The position numbers and the translations under genes are program-made. From assembly GCA_013399695.1 (NCBI GenBank), contig VXAU01004018.1, forward strand, positions 1,240,001-1,304,000: a stretch of DNA of 64,000 nucleotides, written 5' to 3'. This document shows, piece after piece, positions 14,701-27,378 of the stretch; position 1 is the first letter of the stretch, and each line of letters opens with the position of its first letter. The notes beneath the pieces are model-generated. The model was not told the DNA's origin and made no database searches. It worked only from the letters and a program-made list of their open reading frames with translations. The DNA is from Formicarius rufipectus (lineage: Eukaryota; Chordata; Aves; Passeriformes; Formicariidae).

Positions 14701-17700
14701 TTCAAGGTTATGATTTCAGGAGTCTCCTTATATCTCATTCAGTCCTCTCCCTGTGAGACCTTTTCTGCAAGCATGGTGTAAGTCACAAATTAGGTAGTAT
14801 GGGCTGTCTAAACCAATATTTTTAAATTATAGTCCATTTTCTTTCAACCAGGAGCTTCAGAGATGACTGTTAATAACTAATCAGTGTGGATGTATTGCAT
14901 TAAGTATAAAATATGTTGTCCTAGATTTATTTTGAAAGGATTGAACAGTCATGATACTTAGATTTTCATCTGGTTTTTTATTTGATTTATGTACCTTCCT
15001 CTGTGGCATACTGTAGACAGTTCTTATTAGATACTTCAACTCTTTAGTACTGTAATTTAATTACTGTAAGTGAATGCTCATACCCATAGCTGTGTATAGC
15101 TCAAGCTTTCCCAGTTATGTTTCTGGTACCAGCTCTTGAGTTTCTTCTGCTAAATGTTTCCCAGGGGTTTTCTCTAATACTTGCAAAAATTCTCTGCTTT
15201 TCAAACATTGCTGCCATAAATTCTCAGGCTAATGTATCCAAAGGAAACATATAGGAAGATGAAGTAGAACATTTTGTACCTGGATGGATATTACAGAAGT
15301 CGTCCTGTGATCTGATTCAGCCTGATGGTAAATCTGCTGTAACTCTGTTTTCCCTCCCATGTGAGAGAGCAAACAGCTGCATCCCATCCCAGGTGGTCAC
15401 TGGATTTATGTTGGCATCGAGTTGTCTCCTGGAGAGGTGTGTTCTCTGACTGACGTGTGCAGCACAGATATGGTGTTCCTAAAGTAGTGCATCACAGCTA
15501 AGAAAATGAGAAAGCAATGTAAAATGCATGAATGGTTGGTTTGCCAGTTGAATAAGAAATGGTTTCTAGAGGCCAAGAATTATGCGCTAAGTCATTTTTA
15601 ATATTAATTTTATTGGTGCCTTTTCAAGTGGCTCTAGCAGTGGCATTTTGAAAAGGCTCAAAATAGTTAGAACCTAAGGCAAAGTGCATCTCCAAAAAGA
15701 CAATTACCTTTCCAAGAAAACCAATGGCAAATTAAGCTGCTACTTGCTTCAGAGAAGAAAATCAGACCTTGGTAAGCTTTGGTACTTGCTTTGCTTTGAG
15801 CACAAGAGTAGTCTCATTAACCCTTGTAAGACCAGCAGCCAGAACAAAGTCATACCTGTATGTGGGCAGCATCAGGACTTAAACCCCCCTCAGGATCAGA
15901 CCTCATCTGTGCCTCTGAGGTTGTGATTTCCTATGGAAAAGCTCACGAGGTGGCACCAAAGGTCTGAAAGCAAGCCCAGGCTCCTGGGGTGGTGTAGACA
16001 GCGCTTTGCCATGTGGCTGAATGGGGCTTGTCCTGCTTGGTTTTTCCCTGCCCTGCCTTTTCCATCTAGACAGGGAGCCCTCTGGGGTAGGACTCCATTG
16101 TATGTGCAGCACATTTAGCTCTCACCTGGCAGTGGTACCTGCAGTCTTTATAACCACTGAGATAAGTTTGGCTCTTTGGCATTAATTAAGCTAAATTCCC
16201 ACAAAGCCCCTGGAAGAGTTAAATCAGCATAATTCCTCAGCAGAATTGTCTGTGCTAAGATGTCTGGTTTAGAAATGCATTTTAAAAAAATCCTCTGCAA
16301 TGCAAACACATAACCAAGTTAAAGGCATTCTGGGCCACATTTTGCAGTTACTTGAGCTTCAGTGGTGTGTAAAGCATTGTGTCGACTCGAGATCTTTTCC
16401 CTGTCTGCACAAGTGGTGTTTTCACCAAGCACTCAAGAGTTTTTCCCTGTCTGTGGAATTACCATTGCTCATTGAATTTATTGTTGCTGAGGGGACTGAG
16501 TGAGTCAGCAGCATAACTCCCCAGGGAGGGATGCCAAGGTGGAATCCATGGGTTCCCGTCCTGCAGGGTGCAGAGGATGCCTGGTACCCAGCGCAGCATC
16601 GGCTGGTGTCGGGAACGGGTCTTGGACCTCCTGTTGGCCCATGGAGTGGAGTCCATTGGGTTTGATACTGCTGGAGATATCTCTCCTTTCTCTTGGCTTT
16701 GGTAGCTGTGTAACATGCATCTCCATTCCGGGCTCTGGGATTCTGAGCAGCAAATGTGGGAAGGACAGGGAGCTTTCTTGGCAGAGAAGGAAATTCAAAC
16801 CTGAGTTGTGCTGCTGGTGAGTGGCTGACCGAGGTCTCTGTTCACGTCTCAGTGTTTTGAGTAGACACTGGTACTAGAAGTCTAGAGATTGTGATGAGAC
16901 TCCTGAAGATTCTCTGTTAAATCCCTGCTTTGAAAAAGGCCTCTCAGAGATGTGAACCTGCTTCTCCCAACCCAGCTGAGCTTCAGGTCCTCCAAAACAG
17001 TATTTTGCACAACTATACCGTGTCCTTTTGCTAAAAAAAGACCTACTTTGGTTTTCAGCTGATACATGGCTGATGTTTCTTTTGGTCTCTCTGCAGATCT
17101 TTTCCATGATGGTTTTTAATAATTCCTAGCAGGATGAATGCTTTCCCTTCTCAGCCTTTCCTTTGTGAGCTCCCTGGTGCCTTTGTCATGAGTTTCTCCT
17201 CCTTCACCAACTCTGTCCTTGCTTGCAGGGCACCCTCCTGCAAACCCTGGAGCAGCCCCTGAAGGCTGGATATCAACCACTGTGGGTGTCGTTCCTGTAT
17301 GAAATGGGACATATTTAGCAGCAATTGAAAGGCTTGCTGGTGGAAAACTACAGCGTCTGCCATCCTTGGTTGTGTTTGTGTTAACAATTTCAGTATCTTT
17401 GCCATAATAACAGTAATTTAAGCAGGTACTGTTGACTGAAGGGCAATAGGGATTGTTGAATTTTCCTTTTCCCTAATACTCACCCCGAGCTGCCGCTGAG
17501 CCCCGTTCTGCTGGTATTTTTAATACTACGACTGAGCGGCTCCTTTGAAGTCAGTGGCACTAAAGCGACGTGAAACCAGCGGAGCACCGGGACTGGCACC
17601 CATCAGCTTTCTCATTCCTCCTGCTGAGATTCCTTCCCAGCTGCTCTTCCCAACAGCCTCATTTCTGCCCCGGGATTTATGGAGCTGAACAAATGATTAT

Positions 17701-20700
17701 AGAAGAGCTGTGTGTTTTATTACACAGGGACCAGTTCTCTCAAGCCAGAGGGTAAATCCCCTCTTCTCTACCGGTGCTCTGGTTGTGTAACTGCTGTACA
17801 TCTTCTTTGATAATCTGAAAGCTGCTGATCAGGGGATTCCAGGGGCCAACGGAGTCTTCCTTTGGAAGTTAAGCCCAGGAGCCCAGTAGATGTTGCTGTG
17901 GTCTGCCACCAGCTGTGGCCTCGCTGGGGGATGCAGCAGTGTATGGGGAGGGCAAATCCACCAAAGCACAAGTGAAAACAACTTTTTCAGAATGGGAATT
18001 GGAAAAATTTTTTTTGTCAATTTTATTTACATTTACTGGATGCTTGGTCTCAAAGCTCGTTATAGGAGGGAAACTGAGTGCTTACCTCATCTCCATTGGC
18101 TACTTCAGTACTCCAGCACCTGCATTAGTGCTGCTGGAGTTAACAGAGCATGGGAGTTAAAAGCTTTGCTTAGTCCCTCCTCTTTCCCAATTGATTCTCC
18201 AAAGTAGGTTTGCACAGATGTTGCCAAGTGTGAGATCTGACCCACAAGAACTTAACTGGTGCTGTTGAACAAGCCAGAGGAGACCTGGCTGGGCTCTGGG
18301 ATCCCAGCTTGAGGTTTCAGCACTCTGCGATCAAGAAACGCAGATTTCGCTGTCTGAACCAAGCCCATGGAGCCTGGAGCATCACCAGCACCACAGAGTT
18401 GCTGCTTCCATGGAGGCAGCTATGAAGGCAGGTTTTTACTCTTATGGAAAGGCAGAGCATGGGACAAAGCACATACACTCTAATGGGGTGGAACTTCCTT
18501 ACCAGAAAGTGAATCCCCTTAATTGCTTCTCCATAACTGAGACCTTCCTGAGGCCTTGGATGGAGAATGGGGTGTTACTGATCTCAGGTTTTGCTTCCGT
18601 GGGGAGAGAGAGCGGAGTAAAGAGCTGAGCCCAAAGGAGTGTTATGTATTTGTGAAGGGAGCTGGTGGGTCTGTGTCTAATTAACTCAATTCTGAATGAT
18701 CACAGTGCTGGTAGAAATACACAGGGCAGACTGAGGAGAGGGGCACCTGCAGCAGCTGCCACGTGATGCCATGCTGACTGTGCCACCGTCGCTTTACCCC
18801 GTGTATTGCATGGCTGATCAAATTCTCCTCCCTGCCCTTTAATTGCTGGATTTCCACTTTGATACAGAATCAAGTCAAAGCTACTCTTACTCAGTGTTCT
18901 GCTGCATCTGTCCCCTCTGGCTCAGCCTCCCTCTCCACCAGGAGCCACTCCTGTTGATGTCCTTGAGCTGCTTCTGTCTTTCCAGAGAAACCCATCATAA
19001 TTTTTATGTGCGTGCCTCCCACCTTGCCATCACCATTCCTGTGTTTCCCACTGCAGAGCTTTCTCTTCCCTGCCACCCTGTTGACCTGTGCTGCTTTCCC
19101 AATAGAGATTATCTGTCTCTTGCATCCTTGCTACAGGCATGTACCACTAGGACTTTTTGTTAAATGCTGGGAGCATCCTTCCATGCAAGTGATGTCATGG
19201 CAAGGAAATGGAAACTGAGGCTTTTGCTGGGTTGTGGGGCATCACAGCACCGTGGTGGCTCCTCACCTGCCCAGTGGATGGGAAAGAGCTTGGTGCTGGT
19301 AAGCAATGAAAAGAACTCTACAATGCTGGCTCTGGGAAGGGATAATGCTGCTTTTCCTGTTCTCTGATGCAGCAGGGTAGGTGGTCTTTAACACGCAGCA
19401 AGCCTTTCCACAAAGATGACGCGCACGGCAGAAGGGATGCGCCACGCGGCGAGGAGGGAGGTGGCAGCAGGAAGCAGATGGGCAGCACGGTGTGTGGCAT
19501 GCCTGGCATTTGCTGCTTTGCTTTGGGAAGCTCAGAAAGGAGTTACAGTAGGACCAAAGAAAGAGGAAAAAAAGATTGCAACCCATCAATATTCAGAGGG
19601 GCAGAGGAAACAAATATGTTGACCTAAATGACCACTGGTGACTCAAAAGCTTAAGGGAAATATATGTAAGTAGTGCCATTAACAGCTCAGAGGCTGTGGG
19701 GAAAGGGACTGTGAAGGCAGAGATGGGCAGCTGCTGAATTCTGAAATAAAATGTAAACTAATGGAAATACTTTCTTTGAGGGTCCACTCTCTTCTGCCCT
19801 GACCGCAGAGACTCTTTCCAAACCTGACTTGTAAGCTAAAATACTAACTTCTACCAAAACCAATTCAAATACTGCTGCCTTTCACTGAGGAGAATGTTTC
19901 ATAAGGCTGATTTAGAGAATAATTCAGTCTGAATCATCTCCACGTGATGCATCCATATGAAATGCAGACTGATTGCAATTTCTCCCAGCAGAAAGCAAGC
20001 TGACCTGCAGGTTTTTGCTTTGGTGTATCCATAGGAGATTTTCGCTTTGCTGGTCTACTGTAATGTTTTTCCTTATTCCAGGTTTTTTAAAATAAACAGA
20101 AGGGATTAACTGGAGTGGAAGGCTTAATTGACCTCTTTTAAACAAATCTCCTCCCTAGAGAGGCTTGAATTAAACCCCCACTTCCATTCTTGCAATTTAA
20201 CTGACTGGTGATAACTTGTCTGTAAAACAATGCACTCTGATTAAGCCTTAACGACTATTGAAAGCTGATTTTGTAGAGATACAGAATCTGTAACACTTGT
20301 CCTAAAACCTGCCATGTTAATCATTTATTAATATTCTACTTTGATTTTAGGCATCTGGTAGTGTCTTTTACATTTGTATTTGCTCTTTACTCTGTCCTGG
20401 TAACTGTAGATTTCTTACCTAGTCCCTGTGGTGCCCAAGTTTGCCTCTGTATTGCCTTGTCATGTATTTATTGATTTCAGTTCATGATTGCATTTAGGAA
20501 AATCCTTTTTATCTGCTCCCAGGAGGAGCTGTTCTGCTGAGGGCAGTTCTTTGGTCTTGTGTTGTTTTGCAGTAAATGTTTCAGGTCAGAAAGTGGGACG
20601 AGGGTAAATTTGCTCTTGATAGCCCAGGGTGACAGTGAAGGTAGGGAGCTGACAGTGAAGATGGGCTGGAAATGCAGTTTAGAGAGTTTGGAAGTTTACT

Positions 20701-22987
20701 TTGCTTAAATAGGTAATTGAGGAGTGGGGTGGGGAAGGATAGGTAGGAACTGATGGAGTTAGTCCTTTGGGAGCCAGCCCAGGCACAGCACATGGAGCAA
20801 AACTGAGAGCCAGGAAAAACGGGTGACCTGGAAGGTCTGTGGGGAGTCCTGGCTCTGCTTGGGAAGTGGAAGTGGTGGAGGAAGCTACTACTGAGTTCCC
20901 TTTGAGCTTTTCAGATTGAAGTATGCCTTCAGCCAAGAGAAAAAAAGCTGTGTTTCCTCCTCCTCCCGATCCATAATTTCCTTGCTCTGATTATTACCAA
21001 GTGTGGAAGCATTTGCCTCTGCACATGTGATGGATGCCAGCGGCACTGGAAAGCTGTCATTGGAAAGGGGAAAAAGAGAAAAAAGTTTGCTTATGTTTGC
21101 TGGAGCAGAATTCAGTGGAACATTTCAGATGCTCACATTCAGATTACTGCTCTTCTTTGCCTGTAACTCGCCTTTTCCTCTGAATTAGAAAGCTACCTAT
21201 TAATAAGCTGGTAGGCAAGTAGTGATTTTGCGTTTTAAATAATGTGATTGCTTCATCCCAGTGGGATTGTGCTCTTTCAGAGTTGGACAGCTGAAAAACA
21301 TATATTGGTAATTAAATTAGACTTTATTTACAAATATTGGCTCAGAGATTTTCCAAGTCATAAAGTTCTATCTTTCCTTTTCCTTTTCTGATGAACATAA
21401 GCTTTGCTGAATTCAGAGCAGATAATGTGAAGCTCAGTCTTTTTCCAGCTTTACAAAATCTTAGAAAAATTGACTGAAATGTCTGAGACTTTGGTTTCCA
21501 TTGAGACATGGGAGACAGTGGCAGCAAAAGGGAGGGAAGAAGGGAACATCTTTAGCCTGTTCAAAGAAAGGGAGCAGGAAATAATCCTTCTCCAGTAAAG
21601 TCAACTGTGACCTCCTCCTGTTTTGTCACCATGGAGGGTTATTTTTCCCATCCTACTCTCAGCAGAGGGAAGTGGCAAGTTCTCGAGTCAGAGTCCTCCC
21701 CCTGAAGCCAACAACAGTTGAATTGGGATCCAGACAGTGCTCCAGAAAGCCAAAGACTGAGATAACACAGCTCTGCACTGGGGAACAGAGAAATGGCCTT
21801 TGAAGATGACTTTCAGGGAGGTACAAAACACACAGCAGTGCACACCCAGCTCTGCTCTCATTAGGTGTGCAGGAGAGAGGTTTGCCTTAAGCCAGTCTGA
21901 TGGTGACATTAGGATGGAGCCTGAAGCTCTTTGAATTTTGGAGTTTCCTGTGTGTGTTTTAAGTCAAACTCTGTAAAAGAATCAGTCACACCACCCTACT
22001 AAATATACTTCTTTTTTTTTTTTTAATTTCTCTGTTGAAATCCAGCTGCATATTGGGTATTTTAAAAAATGAATCCACATACTGAATGATGTTTTGAAGT
22101 GGTACCACAGGTCATTAAAGGCTGTGTGGCAGCTCCACTGCAGATCCAGCTTTTCCAGGCTTGAGCCCCTGCCAGCGAGAGAGAAGGAGCTCACATGGAC
22201 TTTGCACTGATTTATTCATATCCCATCTCTTACGTGGGCGAGTTGAGCCTTCAGCTCTTGGCATCTTGAGCATTGGTTCCTTGCAAGGACATGCTGCAAG
22301 TATGAAACACAGTGGGACAAGATGATGCTATTTCCATTTCAAACATACTGTATGTTAACAAGGAGAAAGAATAATTATAATGACACAGCTGATTGCTGTC
22401 GGAGCACTAAGAGGGAGTTTTATTGGAAAAGGTATCACAGCCCACTGTGCTTTGCATAATCATTTTTAAAGCAGTTCAGGACACCTTCCTGCCTTTATCC
22501 TGAAGAAGTTGGAAATAATTTGGAAAGCCATGGTTGTCAGTGTGGCCAAGCTGCAGGCTGGGCACAGTGACACACAGCAGAGCAGGTGCACAGGGTGCTG
22601 CTGAGGGCTGGTGCTTGGAGCACAAAGCTTGAGTTACAGGGGTAGAGTGTAAAGAGATGTTCTGGTCGTTCATTTCTGAAGTCTCCAAAAATTTGAAGTA
22701 TCATGGCTGTCTTAAAGTCATCTTTATACTGCCCCATGAAGCAAACAATAAGTCATCTCTGATGCCCACCTAGAGCACAGTCGATTTTCAGACTGGCTGA
22801 AACAAAAAATATCAGGGTACTTATTCAAACATATGTCCAAAATTTGAAGAGAAACTGACTGTGTCCTAAACATCTTTTGAGTTATATATGATTCTGTATT
22901 TAAGTACAAAACAAAAATGGTGAAAACTAAATGAAAGATTTTGTAGGACAACATTTTTCATTTGAACAGAACCCTTTTTTTCTTTTT
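11732..22987. other. Intronic sequence, no gene recognised
   Basis: Unique, mostly AT-rich sequence. A moderately GC-rich patch at about 13130-13390 and a small CpG cluster at 19417-19470 stand out from the background, but neither shows a splice-bounded open frame. Open frames at 12017-12502 (minus) and 17151-17405 (minus) are discussed elsewhere and not called as genes. Nothing else could be supported. Confidence 0.6.
12693..12770. repeat. Degenerate ATGT-rich simple repeat
   Basis: Alternating 'atgt', 'acat' and 'gtat' words form an imperfect ATGT/ACAT microsatellite with some internal inverted symmetry ('tgtatgtacatacatgta'). It is non-coding. Confidence 0.8.
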
Positions 22988-23379
22988 CTAAGAAAATATT
23001 TCCATTAGTATCTGAGCTTCTTCTGCACGTTTAATTCTCTCAGCCAGTGACTCTGCAGTCCCTTTTTTTCCCAAAGTGCTGACTCTGGCCCCACCACTCA
23101 ACATCCACACATGTTTCCTTAATGCATTTTTTTGCAGTCGCTTTCCTGGCTCATCTTTTGATTTCCCAGTTGTATCAGCAGCTTTGTTGAAGTCATTCCA
23201 TAATGAAGTGGGGAATGACTGAATTAATGAATCTCCCTGCCTCTGGAAACAGTAGTGAATGCAGCCAGCGTCAGCATGCAGAGATGGCCTTTTTGAAAAA
23301 TTATTTTCTAATTGATGGTGTATTTTTGATGCTGAGACTTTAAGAAGGACATGCAATCTCAGATGTAAATATGCTGAAT
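22988..23379 (-). CDS. Unrecognised minus-strand open block (candidate exon or retrocopy)
   Basis: An uninterrupted frame of about 130 codons runs on the minus strand from an acceptor-like 'atacttcaattcag' (AG ending near 23380) to a TAG stop at 22988-22990. The translation is hydrophilic, rich in Lys, Arg, Glu and Gln, and ends with a charged helical tail containing 'AERIKRAEEAQILMEIFS'. Many codons have A or G first and a free third base, as in real coding DNA. There is no in-frame ATG near the start, so as a gene it would be an internal or terminal exon. The sequence just after the stop is A-rich, which would also suit a retrocopy. I do not recognise the family. No partner exon was found, and chance cannot be excluded. 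Confidence 0.35.
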
Positions 23380-24917
23380 TGAAGTATAAATATATATATA
23401 TTTAAACAGAGGGGGTGGGACCTGATGAGATGCTGGCACCATTTCACCTAGCAGGATGGGAGCTATGGGGATCCATGAGCTGTGGATTCCTGAGAGATGA
23501 TGGCCAAGATCTTCACCTCTGCGTAGCCTCAGCATTTCCCCCTCAGTGGTAAGAAAGATTTGTCAGAAAATACTTGGAGGAGACCTTGCCTTCTCTCACA
23601 GACTGCTGTTCTGATGGTGTTTTCTCAACAAACCAGCCTACTTGAGCTCTGCTGTAAAAACAGCTGTTGCAGGCTGGGCAGGGATGACACCCTGTTGTTC
23701 CAGCACAAGAGGAACTTCTGGGAGAGAAGGAGCATTTTTGACACAATTGCCTAGAAGTTTGGAAGCTGAATCAGCTCATATACACAGTCATATGACAGCT
23801 TGTCCTGGTGCTTCCACTGCAAGGTTTCTGGGAGTCACCTGGCAACCTCCTTCCCTTCCTTGTGTTTTTGAGAGGCTACAAGTGTCCTTTTGGACCATTT
23901 CAGATGAAACCTCTCATCCTGGAGAGGCCCTTCTCAGAAGCAGCGTATGGATGGGCCCAGCAAAATGCAGTGGTTGACATGTGTGCTTCCTTCTCTGAAG
24001 GAAGGAGTGGGACCCACTTCCTGTAGCAGCAGCATCTCCTAGAAGGTGGCAGTGGTGGCCATCTGAGATGCAGTAACCTCTCCAGTTGCTCAAACCTACG
24101 TGCAGGCAAAAAAATTCCTACTTTTGGCATTTAAAAAGGGGGAAACAATAAAGACCTCACAGTTGCATTGATCTTTCTGGATTTGCACTGATGACCCAGA
24201 GATAAAAATGTGTGAGTTCTTTCATTCAGTTTAGATTATACTGTAGGGGGATTTTTGCTTTTCTGTGGCTGGACTGAAAGCTCTCACATCATTTTCAGAG
24301 ATAAAGGGTCTCCATTTCTCCCTCAACCTTCATGTTCCACTTGGAGAGCAGGTAAGACCCATAATTTCCAAACTGATGTCTGGCTGTGGCAAATTACAAG
24401 GTCTGCATGGCAAGGTCACTTAGCTCCAAAAACAAAGTCAGTGCTGAGGAATTTCTCAGTTGAAATTATTGATTGTTAAGGATGATCTGAAGGGAGGAGG
24501 GCTGAGAAGACATTGCTTTATAAACAGTCCATGTTCTGTTTAAAGAGCTTATGGTAAACTTTCTGAAGGAGGTAATAAATAGTAAGCTATAGAAACCCTT
24601 CCAGGGATCAGTTCTCATTTTTAATGTGGAAACAGAGTACTGTGTGACAGCAACTCAATATGTAATAGGATAAGAATTGACTTTCAAACCAGTTTTTCAG
24701 CACAATGCAGAGTGGGAAAAAACCCCAAGAAAATATATATGGAATAAAAATTTTAAGTAGAATCTACACGTTTGTGATTTATTGTAGACTGTGGAAATAT
24801 TTTTCCCTCAGTCACATGTTATACTGATGCAGAGCAAAACCAGATAGTAAGGTAGGAAACCCACAGTGATAACAACAGGCATGATTTTCGTCTTCCAGGC
24901 ACTAGCTGTGGATACAT

Positions 24918-24941
24918 ATAATATCTATATATATATATATG
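24918..24941. repeat. (TA)n microsatellite
   Basis: An imperfect TA/ATA run within AT-rich intron. A similar short TA run lies at about 23386-23405, just upstream (on the minus strand) of the 22988-23379 open block. Confidence 0.8.
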
Positions 24942-27102
24942 TTTCTTTGCATTTTAAAGGTATTTTAACATACCAAGTAATCTGATTTTCCATCATTTCT
25001 GTGTAGACACTTAGAGATCAGATGTGTTCTGTCCTATTCTTCTTAGAGGCTTGCCATTAGTAGTGCATTAGGAAGCATTTGTTGCCGTTGATCATTCATT
25101 GGAAAGCAACCTTTGTTACAAATGTTATAGGGCAATTCCCTGAGAGCCAGCAGAGCCTGTACTGCTTCAGAAGGAAGAAATGCAGTGACTATTAGTGTAG
25201 TGTGTTGGATGTGAACGTACCAGCAAGGAGTTAGGGCAGAAGGTCAGCTCTAGAGTCCCCATCTCAGTGGCACGTGGTGCTGTCTCAGGTGTGTGTCCCC
25301 CTCCAATCCCATCTGTGCTCATCACCCCCTGCTCCGTGACACCTACTGGGGGCTGTACAGTAACCTGTGCTCAGGCAGGCACCCCCCGGAGCCCCTCCTT
25401 GGGACAGTTTTGGTGTGTTGGTGGATGCAACCAGCACAAGGTCCATTGGTTTTGAGACCTAGAACATTCTTTTTCTTTTCTTTTTTCTTTTTTTTTTGGT
25501 AAGTAAAAACTGTTTTTCACAAGTTATCAGGACACATCCATTGTAAATACAGGGCACTTGTGAGGAACCATGTGGTACTTAATTAGTCTTTCCTGGGAAC
25601 TCTGGAAAAGCCATACTGCAGCCTACCATGGCTTGGTCACTGATATGTTTGTAATGCTAGCTTTGCAGCTATCATCAAATGTTGGGGGAAATACTCAGTC
25701 TAAGAGAGTTAAAACTAAAGTTTTACGTGAAAAACCGAACCATTTTCATTTCCCCTTCACCATTATACAAGTCAGAGCCAATCCATCTCTTTTGCTGAGG
25801 TTTTTCAAACAGACCCCACTGACAATGTGGCCCAAAATGCTAAGAAAGTGTAACCTGGTGCATGATCAATAACAACATTTTTTCCAATGTTTTTCAAGCA
25901 CTTCGCTGAGTCTTTTCTCTTGACAGATACAGACTTTCATATCCTTGCAGTTTGTGTCCTACAGTCACCCCAACCTCTAGCAATGTCCATATTTACCGAT
26001 ACTCAGAATTATGTATTATTGCTTCACAACTCTAGTCTTGATGTTTCCTTCAGTCCTCTGATCACTGCTCACTTTGTCATCTCTGCTGATACAGCATCAC
26101 TTTCATTTTTGACAGTATTTCCTTTTACTGAGTGTTTTTTCTAATTCAAAATGTGTAGAAATGAGGTACCTACATCCTTTACAATATAGGATAATGTTTT
26201 AAAGTACTATTAATAATATCCACTCAGAAGGAAATAAAACTGCTTGAAGTTTCAGAAGTAACTTGAAACTTGTGGTGTCTCATTTAATGGGTGCTTTGTT
26301 TAATCCCTCCTCCCTGTGGGTGTCCAGCATTGCCTGCAAAGTTAATCCCGTTAATTATCTCAGACTGAGCACCCAAGGGACTGTTTGCTTCTGCAAACCC
26401 AGAATCTTTTCAATTGCTTGGGATAGAAATTATTTGAGTTACCTCCAGGGGTTTATTGGGCTTTAAGGAAAGGGGGGTTCCCTCTTTAATCTGCCCAGAG
26501 CTGTTGCAGACTAATTCACTGCAAGAACCTCTGTCTACGTGTTGCTATGTATGTGTGCACGTGTATAAGGTAATAGAGAGTGACTGACTACAATATATGC
26601 ATTTAAGATACTCAGCTGAAAATTACTGAGCATTAAAATCCACTGGGAGTCACAAGACTTCCAAATTAGGGAAGCACATGTCAGTCAGCATGTGGAAATG
26701 AGTCTTCCTACAAGAGCAGCTTTCAATAAGAAGAATGAGTATTGTTCCCTGGAGTACATCAATCCTAGTTTGGCCACTCTGTACCAGCTTTTACTATTTC
26801 TCTGGAAGCATGCATTGCCTTTTGTTATTATTTTTTCCTGTCTGTTGTTCCATTGTGCATTTCTATTAGGTATGTCTCATGGGCCAGCTATCCAGAGACA
26901 CACTGTTGTGCTGTGACAAAGGAAGGTATTTTCTACATAAACAAGGTATTGTGGGATTAAAACGAAACGTGGACAATGACAAGTCCTGGATGCTTTGTAT
27001 TTGTTTTAAATGCATTTCTATTATATTGTGCAGTGACATAGAAACTCTGAAAAATTGGCTGACTTGATCTGAGGTTGAAATGAGCAGAATGCTGCAGGGT
27101 AA

Positions 27103-27378
27103 ATGAGGGGCTTTGGGAAAGTGGACATTTTGTTGGTCTTGTCCATCAGTATATATCTCTCCATGATTAAAGCAGGTATTTTAATAGCGTTTAAATTACT
27201 TTCAAGCCCGTCCTGTCTCAAAGCAATACAAGACGCCTTGAAAATCCTTGGTAATAAGTTGAATCCTGTTGACCATCAAGCTTTCGTTCCAAAATTCAGC
27301 CATGCATTGAAAATGGTATTTCTGTGCTTTCTTTGGACTGAAAAAGATAGTCTGGAAGAACTGTGTGGTCACAGGTGA
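27103..27378 (+). other. Short coding-like open block, unrecognised
   Basis: A 91-codon plus-strand frame. Its middle part (about 27208-27315) has codon structure typical of coding DNA and predicts an amphipathic helix with the words 'AIQDALKILGNKL' and 'VDHQAFVPKF'. An acceptor-like 'attactttcaag' precedes it near 27207, and donor-like GT sites follow at 'aaaatg|gtattt' and 'cacag|gtgatt'. No family is recognised and no second exon could be linked. It could be a remnant exon, a conserved element or chance. Confidence 0.2.

Noticed and set aside
17151..17405. 84-codon minus frame with a Leu/Gln-rich helical product, loosely like a helix of a type I interferon (an intronless family)
   Set aside because: Only one helix-like segment fits. 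The expected N-terminal part, cysteines and the C-terminal helix do not appear at the right spacing in any frame, and a stop lies just upstream. Not enough for a gene or pseudogene call.
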